Source: Nymphaea colorata
Taxonomy: Eukaryota > Streptophyta > Magnoliopsida > Nymphaeales > Nymphaeaceae
Reading direction: 5' to 3'
Length of the DNA: 64,000 nucleotides
Assembly (NCBI RefSeq): GCF_008831285.2
Contig: NC_045142.1
Location: 20,959,354 to 21,023,353 of the forward strand
Made by a program: the position numbers and the translations under genes. Positions 23,263 through 35,500 of the stretch are shown piece after piece. Every line of letters starts with the position of its first letter. The stretch's first letter is position 1. Under the pieces are notes generated by a model. It saw nothing but the letters and a program-made list of their open reading frames with translations, was not told the origin of the DNA and did no database searches.

Positions 23263-23931
23263 TGTGAAGTTCCAACGTAACTAGTTCGTTTTTGCTTCTT
23301 TTGTGTTCGTGATGAAGGAGGACTCGTGCTTGACACTGTTCATCGCCCGATACTATTCACTGCTCGACTCTATTCACCGCCAGACGCACCCGACGCTCTG
23401 CCTGGAATCAACGCCCAAGCCCAACATCGCCCGACGGGTCCTTTCTCTGCCATCGACTGCCCTGTTTTTGCCACCATGAAGTTCCGTTGTCATCCCCTGC
23501 ATCGTCCGTCGAGTTGGTTCAGCTCTAGTTTTGCTGTCGTGCCATCATCGTCATCGCCCGCTGCCTTCATCGCCAAACCCTGGTATCTCCCTACCGCTAA
23601 TCGTCGTCTTGCTCCCACTGCTCCTTTGCTACTGCTCTGTTGTCGCCGCCTGCTGTTGCTCTGGTGCTGCTGGTGTCTAGCCTGCCGTCGGTGCTTCTTG
23701 CTACCGCCAGTGTCCCGTGCTGCTGTCGGTGGTTCTTGCTGTCGCTGGTGTCCCGTGCTACCGCCGGTACCTTTGCTACGGTCGATGTCCCATGCTTTCG
23801 GCAGTGCCCTTCGTGCCACCAGTGTACCTTGCTGCCGCTGGTGCCCTTGCTGCCGCTGGTATTCCTTGCTGCCATCGGTGCCCTCTGTTGACGTCGGTGC
23901 CTTTTTTGTTACTGCCGACTAGTTTGTGATC
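23263..23931 (+). other. Copia leader with low-complexity repeats
   Basis: Untranslated leader between primer-binding site and gag. From about 23620 to 23910 it consists of degenerate 12-30 bp repeats around GTCGCTGGTG, CTTGCTGCC and TGCCGTCGGTG, much richer in G+C than the surroundings. Long open frames here on both strands (for example 23326-23922) are low-complexity by-products. Confidence 0.65.
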
Positions 23932-24237
23932 ATGGCAACATCTTCCTCTTGGACCATCAACGCTGATCAGACTGAAATCAGGGCTTATAGAACTGAGAGT
24001 GTTCCGGTTCAGGTCACTACCATTTGCCTTACCAAGGAAAACTATCTTAAGTGGTCTGCCGCCATCACTATCGGTATAGCAGGTCGAGGTCGTATTGCCT
24101 ATGTGAATGGGAGTAAGGTTGAACCTGCTGCAAATAGTATGGCTTGGGATACTTGGTTTCTTGAGGACAACCAAGTGAAAACTTGGATTGTCAATTCGGT
24201 GTCATCTGATATTCAATCTCTCGTTGTAAGAGATTGA
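23932..24237 (+). pseudogene. Ty1-copia gag, N-terminal fragment
   Basis: Starts MATSSSWTINADQTEIRAYR. It contains the conserved gag start pattern TICLTKENYLKWSAAI and ITIGIAGRGRIAYVNGS, followed by WDTWFLEDNQVKTWIVNSV, typical of the copia gag polyprotein family. Sequence identity to gag ends at SDIQSLVVRD with a stop at 24235; zinc knuckle, protease and integrase are missing, so the element is cut here. It belongs to the LTR at 23009. Confidence 0.8.
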
Positions 24238-25919
24238 TATTTTTGATATATTAATTATAAGCAAAATTTATGCTAGAATTTTATGGTTTACAACTTTCTT
24301 AGCACTACAAGATGTATTTGTAGAACATTATCTGTAAGTCTTTAGGTACATGGCTCTTAGAAAGTGTTTATAGCGTAGCAACAATTCATAATAGTACTTT
24401 TAAAAACGGTTTTAATTCATCCAGCCATATGATAACATATAGCAGTTAACTGATTTAGATTTTTCATATATACATATATATATATAAAGGAAGTGAAATC
24501 CTCTAGCCATTCGGACCTCCATTCAATAACCGCCATTGACGCAGTGCATTGAAAGAGTGATTAAATGCACTGGCCATGTATTGTAATGTTGGTGTGCTGT
24601 GTGAGGCTGAATTATTTTTCTATTCAAATCTGGATACACACTTAGATACTGGATTGGATGAGAATCATAAGGGCCTACCAATTTTAATGAGATTAGATTC
24701 GATTTAGGAAATTAATTTCTTTCCTCCCATGAAGGGTATTTTTGTTTTTTAAAAATATAGTTTGGTTTCTACTTTTTCAATTTAACTATCCTCCTTAAAA
24801 TTGAATATCCATTTGATTTCCATCCAAACAGGTCACGTAGCTGACTATTTTTTTTCCATCCGGTAACATCCAATGACAGGTGTGTGTGTGTATATTTAAA
24901 GGTTCGCCTCAAAGAGCTATCGCAATAGGTACATTACAAACATTTTCTATTGATACACAATTTTTCAAAGCATTTAGCATCAGTTTTTGGAATTTGCATT
25001 GACAGATTTGAAAAGCCCATCTGGCAAATTTACCAGCCAGCAGCTTCCAGTTCTTCCCTCTTCACCATGATACAAGTAAGTATATATATTTCTCTCTCTC
25101 TCTCTCTCTCTCTCTTGTCCATTAGTTCTGATGGAGACACCTGGACATTGCCATATTCCGGCAAACCACATCAACAAAAACAATGAACAGTTCTATTTCA
25201 CGGCAGCCTGTTTTCACTTAATCATATATTTTAATCTTAAAATCGACAATACTTGCACTGGTTTAATTGCTAAACATATACAGATTGGGACCGGAGCTTT
25301 TGAAGAGAGAAAAATCACACTTAGACGCATATTTTATGGATCAAAATTGCTTTTTTTTTTTGCTATTTTCTCGTTCCTGATGTGTTGATGAAAACCAAGT
25401 TATTTTAACATGATTTTTTGAGCTGTTTATGTGCTTCCACTAGTTTCAAAAGCTCTTCTAAGATTCCCAGCATTTAGTCAAAACCAAAAACCAGCAGAAA
25501 TCATTTGAGGCCAGAAAGGTGAAACTGAGCCCTTGAGACTGCCGATGGCAACTGTAGGTTTTCTGGGATGTTAGGCATCAATTGCTGCTGCATTTTGATT
25601 AGATTTTTGGGCATCTTTTATTGAAACTTGCTCGCTGCTATTAGGCCTACTGTTTCCCTTTAAAAATTTGCATAAACGTACAGTCGACGGGCGTCAGATT
25701 CGGGGTAGAAGTCAATTTTGGTAGGTTATTTTTCTCCCTAAAAAGGTAACCAGCGAGACAAAATGCTTTTTATTTTTTATTTTATTCCTCTTTTAAACAG
25801 GGTAAGATCACAAGTAAAAAGAAGTAAATGGTGCCTTTAATCAGAGATGTCTATTGAACCCAAATCCAATGGCCAAAATGATCCCTTTATTATCAAGAAG
25901 GAATCTGTTCGGTGATATA
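24238..25919. other. AT-rich spacer, no gene
   Basis: No coding similarity recognised. It includes a TA-rich run near 24470-24487 and a (TC)n microsatellite at about 25089-25115. Confidence 0.4.
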
Positions 25920-26587
25920 TAAATTTTTATGTGTTAAAGTCCCAACATCAAAAATCAACACATGAATGAAGACATCCCAACCCCAAGTGCTCATTCTCAC
26001 CGTGCATTTGTTCATTAATTAGGGAAAAATTAGAATATCATGCATGAACATCATTCAAGCATATATGAAGAGGAAGACAATATAGCAAGCATATTTTTGG
26101 AGATAAAATGAAGAAATAGAATTTATTCCACCTTACTCACTCTTGGTACACTCAAGATATAGCTCTTGATCCGGGATAAGAAATCATTTGAGCTTTCTTG
26201 CACGGCCATGGGGAGGTAGCAAGAGGAAAAGAGGAAATAGATGAAAATGAGAGGAAGATTACATACCTTGAATGTGAATGATATTAGAAATGAGCTCTCT
26301 CTTTTCAATGACCTTAGAGTCGCTTAACATGAAGCTCTAAGATGATGAACCATCAAGGGATCCTATTGTGCTTCTTTGCAGAGTTGTAGGTTGATGAAGT
26401 TTGCTCCCAAGATTGGAGAAGAAGAGAGAAAATGAAAAGAAAGAGCAAAAGAAAATTTGGAATTTCAAGTGAGGAAGCACAAGAGGTTCCTTCAGGGTTG
26501 GCTCATGCTCAAGAGGAAAGATTGTGTAGGTATTTTTCAAATAATAAAATAATGACATTTTTTTTGAAAAAATTTGGGGTGATAACA
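25920..26587 (-). mobile_element. Gypsy LTR fragment related to the 3.3-kb solo LTR
   Basis: Read on the minus strand it starts TGTTATCACCCCAAATTTTT at 26587, as the solo LTR does. It continues through CACTTGAA, GGAGCAAACT and CCCCATGGCC to GCACGGTGAGAATGAG. The 71-bp array and TATA region are absent, and the LTR is cut at about 25920. It sits inside the leader side of the minus-strand copia-type LTR to its right, so it may have inserted there. Confidence 0.7.
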
Positions 26588-26786
26588 GATGATTTGATGG
26601 ACCAACCTCTATGTCCTGCTTATGTATAAGAAATTTATTTGACAAGAACAATGTTTTGAAACTTGTTTTTACATAAAAAAGTAAATTTTTACTTGAGGAA
26701 GAAGATTAAAGAAGGAACCCTTGACTGCATTTTTGGTTGCAGATCTATTTGGACAGACCTTTACAAAAATCTACAGCTTGTTAACC

Positions 26787-26802
26787 TGCCTCTGATACCA
26801 TG
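26787..26802 (-). promoter_or_regulatory. Primer-binding site, minus strand
   Basis: Reverse strand reads TGGTATCAGAGGCAGG directly after the LTR end TTTTTCA. The first 11 bases are the initiator tRNA-Met complement used by copia and chromovirus elements. Confidence 0.65.
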
Positions 26803-27065
26803 AAAAATTTTGTTATTACTGTAGTTTCACAATACAGAGGAGAAGAAAAGAAGAGAGAACACAAGATGGATGCTGCAAGGTCACTTCTGTCAGAAATAAG
26901 TCGTGCCATATTTCTCATTCAAATATGTTCAGCTAACAGAAAATATGTTGAAATGCAGTACATAAGGATGTGTGGATCTGGATGGCATGTAGCTATGAAT
27001 TTAGACTGGATCCAGTTAGATCAAAGTCAATGGCATCTGCTTAACACCGGCACTTCTGATTGACA
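26803..27065 (-). mobile_element. Small LTR adjoining the primer-binding site
   Basis: About 263 bp on the minus strand between TGTCAATCAG (27065) and TTTTTCA (26803), placed correctly relative to the primer-binding site. No coding remains follow on the left beyond about 200 bp of leader. The outer boundary is inferred from the TG...CA rule only; no target duplication was confirmed. Confidence 0.5.
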
Positions 27066-27299
27066 TTAAAGAACTATATAAAAGAAATAATGCTGATAAG
27101 GTCTACTTTTTATCTCTAATATCTAAATGCTGCTTTCTATTTTGCATCTCATGTTTGATACAACAAAAAGGATCCATCATTTTTTTTTCTTCCTGATAAT
27201 AGTAGGAAAGCTGACCTTTCTCAACTCTGGTTTCTTCCTGTATAAAGTTAAAAAATCAAGAGCATTTCTGACAAAGGAATAAACATTATGATACCTATA

Positions 27300-28135
27300 G
27301 CCCGCTTATTTTGAGATATTTGAGTCGCTGAAGTGGACCGCCTCTCCTTCCCTCACCGACCTGCACAAAAAGCCTTCACTCTTCCAGCGTCACTCCTCTG
27401 CCTTCACCGATCTGCACAAAATATTGGCTTCTTTTCATGGCAGACGAACAGCGACGAGATGACTTGACCAGCGGTAGCCATTTCCCTTCAACACCCCAAC
27501 GAAAGGGAGAACCAGAGAAAGGTAGGAGAGCAAGAGTACAAGTGTACAACAACAACAACAACAAAAGAGTGAACAGAGACAGAGATAGGAAAGAAAGAAG
27601 AGCTCTCAATTCCTGCCCCCACAGTCGAATTCCTTCGATGGGTATACCATCTCTTCGCATGTCTATTTATACAGCACAGCTCGAGTGGATCGATGGCCAT
27701 CGACAGAGAGAAAAGAGAGAGAGACGCGGATAGGAAGGGGAGAGAGACATGGAGAAAGGATTACTTACACAGCAGTAGAGTGAGAGGGACGACGTCCGAG
27801 GCAGCAACAGCGAGAGAAGGCAGCAGCTCTCTCTGGCGGGTGGGGAGAAGCTGAGGATGAGGAGACGCCTTCGCGTGCGGCAACAGCTCTCTCTGGCAGG
27901 TGGGGTGAAGCTGAGGATGAGGAGACGCCATCGCGTGCCCTAACGGGCAAAAAAATATTTCAGGAAACATTTCTCCACCTCTCGCGGTGGAAAGATGTTT
28001 CCAGAATTTTTTTTCCAGAAATGCCTTCAATGGGCAAAAAAATGTTTCCGCGTTTGATAAATCAGAAATTTTTTAAAAATTTGAATTTTTTTTCGTGAGC
28101 TACAGAATTTTCCTGCCCGTCAAATGAGCCCTTAA
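27300..28135. repeat. G+C-richer segment with 60-bp duplication and hairpin
   Basis: Two copies of a 60-bp unit lie at 27821-27880 and 27881-27940 (CTCTCTCTGGC.GGTGGGG, AAGCTGAGGATGAGGAGACG). A short hairpin follows: arm GGAAACATTTCTCCACC at 27963-27979 and its near complement at 27986-28002, loop of 6 bases. The open frames here on both strands look low-complexity. The segment ends CAAATGAGCCCTTAA. A small DNA transposon is possible but terminal repeats were not established. Confidence 0.4.
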
Positions 28136-28293
28136 AATATGCACATAAGTAATGCCTGATTTCTTTGTTGAGGATTGATGTTTTTAAACTTTTGCGACTT
28201 GTCTGCAGTTACTAGCTCTTAATAGATTTACAAATTAGTAGCTGTTCGACATATGTATCATAGAGAGCAATTTAGCAATGATATGGAGAGTCA

Positions 28294-28538
28294 TTTGTGT
28301 AGAAATAATAGACGCACAAGAACCAAAGATCGAACACAGATGTAACGTGGAAAAACCCTCAACTAGAGAGAAAAAAAAAAGGGTAAGGAGGTCTGGTGCC
28401 CACTAGCTGCCAGACACTCTCTCTCTTAGAAACTTCATACACACATAAGATTAGGGTTTACAATGGTATAAGTATGCCCAAACTAAGACCCAATGGATCG
28501 GGTCTAGACCGGGACCCATACATCAAGATCCATCAACA
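28294..28538 (-). mobile_element. Ty1-copia 3' LTR, minus strand
   Basis: Begins TGTTGATGGATC after the polypurine-like GAGGAGGAG and ends TTCTACACA. It is the same family as the LTR at 23009 but clearly diverged. It closes the RT/RNase H fragment to its right. Confidence 0.8.
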
Positions 28539-29405
28539 CTCCTCCTCAAGTTGGGCATACATATCAAACATGCCCAACTTGGATACATTTCTCTCAAATG
28601 GAGTTACATGTAAAGCTTTAGTTAGAATATCAGCAGTTTGGTCTTCAGACTTCATGTATGGTAATGTTAACTCCTTGGCATCAATTTATTGTCTGATGAA
28701 GTGATGGTCAATCTCAACATGATTTGTTCGATCATGAAGCACTGGATTGTTAGTCAAGTTAATTGCAGATTTGTTGTCACAATACATCCTCATAGGCCCT
28801 TCAATCTCTATCCCAATATCACTCCGCAAGATCTTTAGCGACAACAACTCTAATACTCCAGTAGCAACTGCCCTATATTCAGCCTCTGCACTTGAGCGGG
28901 AGCAGACATCTTGTCTCTTGCTTCTCGAAACAACTAGATTTTCCCCCAAGAAAACGCAGTACCTTGAAGTAGATCTTTTGGTGTCAACACAGCCTGCCCA
29001 GTCTGCATCAAAATACCCTTCAATTTCTATAGACCTTTGTTTCATATATAGAAGTCCATTGCCAGGATTCTTCTTCAAGTAACATAGGATTCTATCTATA
29101 GCCTTCAAGCGCGCATCTGTAGGTGCATGCATAAACTGGCTCATCACATTTACAGCAAAGGTGATATCTGGTCTAGTCAGAGTGAGGTATATCAATTTAC
29201 CAACTAGTCGTTGATATCTCCCTTTAGCTTCTTCACACAAAAGTTCAATGTCCTTGCTACCGAGTTTGTGCCCAGCATCCAGAGGAGTAGAAGCTGGTCT
29301 GCATCCTAGTTTTCTTGTCTCCTTCAGTAAATCCAAGGTATACTTCTTTTGATTAAGCACACGAGTTGTACCTGATCTGGCAAATAAGAAGTCATGTTTC
29401 TGTGC
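28539..29405 (-). pseudogene. Ty1-copia RT C-terminus and RNase H
   Basis: Minus-strand polyprotein end: QKKYTLDLLKETRKLGCRPA, the RT thumb (YQRLVGKLIYLTLTRPDITF, VMSQFMHAP) and RNase H with DADWAGC, SAEAEYRA, MYCDNKSAI and HVEIDHHFIR. Asp and Glu residues of RNase H appear kept. A TAA stop (28686-28688) after HHFIRQ interrupts it. The same frame then continues with DAKELTLPYMKSEDQTADIL and ends EEEC before the LTR. RT palm, integrase and gag are missing. The upstream border at about 29405 joins directly to a segment duplicated at 39.5 kb. Confidence 0.85.
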
Positions 29406-29407
29406 AA

Positions 29408-29715
29408 AGCTGGAGGCCTCACATGCGAATGGAAGGAGTGCAAAGCAGCCATGGAACCCGTTGTGGGGGAATGGCATGAATAGTCAGGTGATCAAGGAGG
29501 AGACGAGGCTGATGACTCAAAGCAAGATGTAGGGACGGGAGGGAACGAAGATAATAATAGGCACCACTATTTGATATTACAGTTGGTGACCTTTTTCCCT
29601 TGGTGAATTGCAATCATGTTCCAAAAGGGGGCAAGTTCAACGTTGGGCATTCTCTTACCAATGGCAAGTCTATGAGAATGAGGGAAAAGCCTCATAAAAT
29701 TCCGAAGGGTCCTTC
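29408..29715 (+). repeat. Segment duplicated at 39.5 kb
   Basis: Matches 39521-39826: CTGGAGGCCTCACATGCGAA, GGGGGAATGGCATGAATAGT, CACCACTATTTGATATTACA and TTACCAATGGCAAGTCTATG. Left flanks differ completely (copia here, a gag-like frame at 39.5 kb), so this is a breakpoint of one of the two copies. No protein assigned. Confidence 0.85.
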
Positions 29716-31774
29716 GAGATCCGATTGCAAGGGTTTTGAGGGATATCAGACCATTGCGGATGAAATCATAGGCCGATTACAAGGAGAGGGGGAGAGGTTA
29801 CATACCAGTGCCCCAGTTCTTGGAGCCAGAAATTGTCACTCCCAACCTTGACTGGGTTACAAGTTTGACTACTTGGAGGAGAAGGATAAAATCATGGTTG
29901 GTATGGGAGTTCCTTACTAAAAAATTGATAGGGAGAAGGTCCTAGTGGCCTGCAAGACGGTACAAGGAGAGCACACCTTCGATGGTAAAGAATGCATATA
30001 GACTGATATGGAGGGCCACTCTTAAGCTGTGGTGAACCAGGCAGCGGGCTTAGAACAGTTCATAAATTTTGACATTACCTCTGAAGTTTGGGTCAATTAG
30101 TAAATGCCCCAAATTGGTAAGTGAAAATGTTGATTTGCACGTGCTGAAATACCAAGGAAACCCATCATCGATTTACACAAGTACTAAAGCAGAGAAATCA
30201 TTTCTGTCTTTGAAAAAGAAAGGTTAGTTCAAATCCTTGTTAAATATAGAAACTGCATTAGTTTTGATTGTGCCATATATGAACAATGATTTTGAAGTAA
30301 AGCTTGTGGAAAGTTCAATATTCAGCTATAGATGGCCATGATTGTACACATTCTACTTAGGGGAAGGATATGCTCTAGAAAAAAATTTTTCCTTGTTGGT
30401 AACAATGATCAGTAATCACATATTGGAACCATGATACACCAATGTCCGACATTTCTCTTGAATTTCTGTGCAAGAGACTGCTTTCATTAAAGAGAAATAC
30501 TATGTGTTTCCTCATTGATTTTAATGATCATTAATCACATATGGGAAGCTTGAGAGATCGTTTTCCCTCATTTCTCATGAATTTCTGTGCAATGTTTAGC
30601 TTTCTTACAGACAAAAAGCACATTGTATCTCATAAAACCACAATCACATACAGAAACCTTGAGAGTACATTTTCTAACTCTTCGTGTGTTCTCCTCAAGA
30701 CATTGTTGTGTAATGCAAACTTCGTATCACTGTCTCTCTCTCTCACTCAATCTATGGAAAGTTGTAGATTGCTTTCATTGGACACTGATGTATGTATTTA
30801 TGAATCCATGATGCAATTCCTTTCATTTATGCAATTGTCTAGAAATGTCATAATAGGTCTCCAGTCGTAAACTGAGTGTAAAATTTTTGTCAAAGCTTTA
30901 TAAAAGGTGCTTTGTTTGCTAGATTCCCATTCATGTTCGTTCATTAATGATACTATTTGCCTATTATCTTGTTTTATCGATTTTATATTGTCTGATAGAA
31001 TACTGATACTAGTTTAGCCTTGCTCTCTCAAAAGTAGAGATATTAGGCGTTTGTTGTTATTGGTTTGATGACTACCATGGTAATTGTATGACATTTTAAT
31101 CTGCTCTTCTACACTTAGTGAATTGGTACATTGTCTTATCAGTATGGGTTGCAAGCAAACAGCATGTCCAACACAGGTGAGTAGATTTGTTATCCATGAT
31201 GCCAAGCCTTTAAAGCTAATGAAGGGTAATACTGACATCATGTTAAGCATGAATATACATCTCATACTTAAGGTCATTCAAATCATACTCATACAATGAG
31301 ACAGTCAAGAATGTTGAAGAAGGGGAAAGATGGTAACATACTGAAAACTCATACGACCACAAAATTTTGATCAATTGAAGGCAATTCGAAGGAGTAGATA
31401 CAAATGATTGGAAACATGTTGACCATAGGCATTGATGACTATTGGGTCTGTAAACACATTAAATTGAGTATTTGGATGTTAATTGGTGGGCACCGGATCC
31501 ACCAATCTACCATGTACGTACAATTAAAGGGACTGGAATATTCTAATATGAACGTCCTTTTTAATCTGCAGTTGGACTATTTGTTATTCATTAATGGAAA
31601 TCAAGAAAATTAAGGAATTCCGCGATAACGGGAAATCAAAATTAATTCCCAAGAAGGAAGCCTTTCGGCCTCATTCAGGTATTCAACGTTCGTCTCTCTC
31701 TCTCACCAAGAAATTGTTTGCTTTCCCTAACATTTAAACCCCGACGAACTTCTAAACTCCATCCCACACACTTT
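29716..31774. other. Spacer, no gene recognised
   Basis: Only short open frames without motifs. A (TC)n stretch near 30730-30750 and AT-rich sequence. Possible retrotransposon internal sequence in the first kilobase, but no domain could be read. Confidence 0.35.
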
Positions 31775-31922
31775 CCCTTTCCTCTCGATGAAACCTCTCA
31801 GCCGCAGGCTCTTCCCCTGCGTCTCCCCTCTTCTTCTTCAACTTCTTTCCCTGTCCTCTCGGTGAAACATCTCAGCCGCAGGCTCTTCCCCTGCATCTCC
31901 CCTCTTCTTCTTCAACTGCCAT
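31775..31922 (+). repeat. 74-bp tandem duplication
   Basis: Two head-to-tail copies of a pyrimidine-rich unit, CCTCTCG.TGAAAC.TCTCA and GCCGCAGGCTCTTCCCCTGC, with period 74. Followed by exon-like sequence. Confidence 0.8.
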
Positions 31923-32500
31923 GCAACCCGTCTCCCTCCGAGCTCCCGCTCTTCTTCAAGGTATGCACTAAACCTTCTTTCTCCACCCCCTCTCCCTTTT
32001 TGTCGCTCAATCCAGGTTCTGAGTAGGCCATGGCCGAGACAAAATGCCTTTCTCTGCTTAGATACTCATTCTTTGTCTCTGATTTACAGCCCTGGCCTGC
32101 GGAAAGAAGGTGGTCCAGCCCTAATCGCTGGTTTGTGTTCTCATATGAGGTCGTTTCTGAAACATCTATGTTAACCTGTTCTCTCTCTCCCTGGCTAAGG
32201 CTCTGCATCTGCCATGGCCGACACAGATCTTGTATGTTATCTTTTCCTGTCTCTCTCACTGATTTGTTGTCTTCGTTGTGCTAGTCCTCAAGTTGTTTCA
32301 TGAAATTTTTGTGTGTATGTATACCTTGTTTTTGGTATGCTTCAACAGCACTTTGTTGTATTTCATTCACATTGGAGTACGTTAAGTCTGTCATTAGCTT
32401 TCATAAGTAATTCTTAGGCAATTTAATTCTTTAACTTCCCTTTTTTCATGTTATTCTTTGAGGCATCTGAGGAGAAGCAGAACTATTTAAATCAGTATTG
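31923..32500 (+). other. Possible 5' end of a gene (weak)
   Basis: Pyrimidine-rich leader followed by CTTCAAGGTATGC, a good splice donor (about 31955), TTGTCTCTGATTTACAG, a good acceptor (about 32089), and GCCATGGCCGACACAGATCTT|GTATGT, an ATG in strong plant context with a donor after six codons. A further acceptor-like TTCTTTGAG precedes a short frame (ASEEKQNYLNQY) at about 32464. No recognisable product and no clear downstream exons, so this may be a truncated gene duplicate or chance. Confidence 0.2.
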
Positions 32501-35500
32501 ATTTCTTTTTTGTAGTTGTCAAAGTGAGTGAACATATATGTATGTAATCATCATGTGATCATCGATTGCTTTCCAATCCAGTATGATATTTATATTTCTG
32601 TATGCATTCATTCATATGGGTTCTTCTGCATTGTAATGCCAAGGGATTGGTTAAACGAGTCTTGGTATGTGGCATAAGTAAATGAAAATGCTTACTGTGG
32701 TGGACATGCTTTTCATATGTTGCTATGAAACACTGAATATCTTTTACTGTAGATGACATCTACTATGTTAGGAAGTCAGCAGTATGTATTTTTTTTGCTT
32801 TGTGTAATCTCTTATTTTTTATTTTTCTTATCTTTGTGGTTTTTTATTTTATTTTATTTTATTTTCTTTTTCTGCTTTACCAGCTGAATATCTTAGCTGT
32901 AGAGAGCCAAGGACTCTGCATGGGCTATGTTTCAAGCTGTTGGAGATCCCAACAGCTCATGTTGTTTTCTGTTTGTTGGTCAATGAAGTTCTTAAAGGGC
33001 TATTTGTGAGGTTCTTAACAAATTAATTTGCGATTCAGAAGTGTCATAGATTTGCCTATTTGTGAGATATTTAGTTTGTTCACATGGTATCATAGCTTGG
33101 GTATGTGTGATTTGTTTTGTTCGCCAAGTTGGGGCTTATTTCTCAAAGAAAAAATGAGATAGTTTGCTGCTATAAATTTTACTGATTGATTCTGAATTAG
33201 TTGTTGACTTATTTGAAGATCTACGTCAGTACCAATTGCTGTGGCAATTAGAAGACATGTTGTATATGTTACGTTTTTAACAACAAGCAGATTGAATCTT
33301 GCTGCTGCTCATTAGGTTGAGAGGATTGAGCTGTCATGTTTTTCATTTCTAGTGTGTTATATCTCTCCAACAATCTGAGTTAATTTATTTTATGTGAAAT
33401 GGAAGGCAAAGAGTACCTTTCCCTCCTACCATTCCTCAAAGTTACACCTACATTATTATGTGTCATGGCTATGGAATCCATCCTTTCATCTTGTCGACCT
33501 TCAACTTTCGCGTCAGCTTTGAAAGTGGTGTTTTAATTGGGTAGCGGAGTTCGAATTAACGTTTTCTCTTAGTCATTTTTTTCCCTTTTTCTCAAGGAAC
33601 CCTTACAATAGGAGAAGTCTAAGGAATTCATCTTGTTATGAACCCTTCCATCACAAAGCCCTATGTTTACAAGGTGAGTTCAAGGGGAGTGCTTTCTTGC
33701 TATGTTTAGTTTGCAAAAACCATCCTAGTCATTTCTCTTCTTCCAACCAAAGGTCACTTGGTTTTATAAACGTACTCTTCTCGAACGAAAAGGGAAAACA
33801 ATCTAGGTAATATATCACTTGACGTCAAGAAGTTTTAATAAACCAACTATTTTTGAAAAGGAATTTTGCTGCATGATGATGTACCTTCAATTTGTCTTAG
33901 GTATTCCTTTGAGGGTCAAGGAGGAAGTTTCAAGCCCTTGCTATCAGTCAATTGAAGGAGAAGACTGGAAAGATTCTTTGTGTCCGCTATGAAGATGGGT
34001 TCGGTGATGTCGAGGAGCTCAAGGATTAGGAAATGTTATTCTCCTTTGCAATAAAACATCTGCAAGAATCAAACATGAAAGTGCAAAGAGGTGGAAGCCT
34101 GAGTGTTCTTTGAAACCTTGGCAAGTAGCAAAATGAGTGTTGAGAGATGGGCTCAGGGTGAGTGTAGTTGTTCCTCTGGGTTAGTAATCGAGAGTACTAG
34201 GTATGCATAAAGGTGATTTATGTGTATTCCACAAAGATAACAACCTATGAACATTTTGTGTCGTTGAAACTCATAAGTTGAAGTGGGTATGACACGTGAC
34301 AAAGCTACACAAAACCATCAAAGAGATCACATTTTGTAGTAGCCTTTGGGGTGGTGAGCTATTTCCCTCAAAGGTGAAGGCCGGCCTAAAAAAAAAAAAT
34401 TAAAATGACAAAGAAGACGAGCAAAAAAGAAAAGCAAGAAAAAGCAAAGGAAAATCAATGACAAAAGAAAGCAAGAAAGAAAAAGTGTCTGCCAAGGGAT
34501 GCAGGACATGAAAGCTGAAGTCTCTAGCATTGATTACAGATCCTTTGTGTATGAATGATTCGAGGTTAATATCTACTCCTTTTCTTTGGTTTCCTATGAA
34601 GCAGATAACAATTTCTTTATGCTCACACCTTGAAAATGGAAAGAAATCCCTTCGTGAGATTTGATAGCATCGGTGCGATTCCCAATCCTAATACTTCATT
34701 GAATGCTTCAGGTAAAAGAAGGTTGTCTTTTCCACACAACATGCACTAAAAGCTTATGGGCAAGACTTTGAAAATAACAAGCCATTTCAAAGTTCAATTC
34801 TTTGCAAAGAAAACTTGATGTCTTTTGCTATATTCCTGATTGGTGAGTATATGAGGGAATACTAATTATCTTTAGATCATTTTAGTTGAGGTTTGGTCTT
34901 ATTGTTGAGTGTCAACCTGGTTTAGAGTCTTTAGACTTTGAGACCCATGTTCATTATTTTATTTATGGCCATGCTTATTTTGAGTCAGTTTTATGTAGTG
35001 CGTAAGTTGACTAGAGTACTTTTTGTGTATAGTCCAGCATGGTAGGGACATGGGTTAAAGTAGTGTTGTGGTTCCATGCTTGTTTGAATCTTAATTATAG
35101 TATTTCTGGTTTAATTGTTAACTGTCGTGTTCTTTTCATTGAGCATTTGATTCTGTTTAAAACCATGTATCTAAGTTGCACATGTCCTAACCGAGGTATG
35201 GTTGAAGAACTGTGAATGTTGGAGTTGTTAAACCTTGGTATTGATTTCATGTGTTTGTTGGTCTTCACTAGGATTGTCAGAAATTAGAGCATATGCTTCT
35301 TGATTGTTTTTCTAAAAGGCACGAACCAAGTTAGTTAGCTGAATTATTTTGCAAACATATTAATTCCTGATTTGTTTTTTCACTTTTTGTGTTTGATAGT
35401 TAAGATTCCCTGCATCTGCATCATAATTATATTTTCATCACTTGTTCACTGAACTTATGTATATTTTTATGTTCTTAAGGTGCTGCTGGTTTTGATAGTT

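Noticed and set aside
23326-23922. 198-codon plus-strand frame and overlapping minus-strand frames
   Set aside because: Low-complexity copia leader; the frame has no gag motif and ends before the real gag start at 23932.
27376-27660. Leu-rich minus-strand frame that could look like a membrane protein
   Set aside because: The Leu run is the reverse reading of a CAA/GAG-rich low-complexity tract, and there is no supporting context.
31718-32026. 102-codon Ser/Pro-rich frame
   Set aside because: Arises from the 74-bp pyrimidine-rich tandem repeat.
33925-34029. Short frame ending KILCVRYEDGFGDVEELKD, resembling a Tudor-type strand
   Set aside because: Too short, isolated, no further domain; similarity may be chance.
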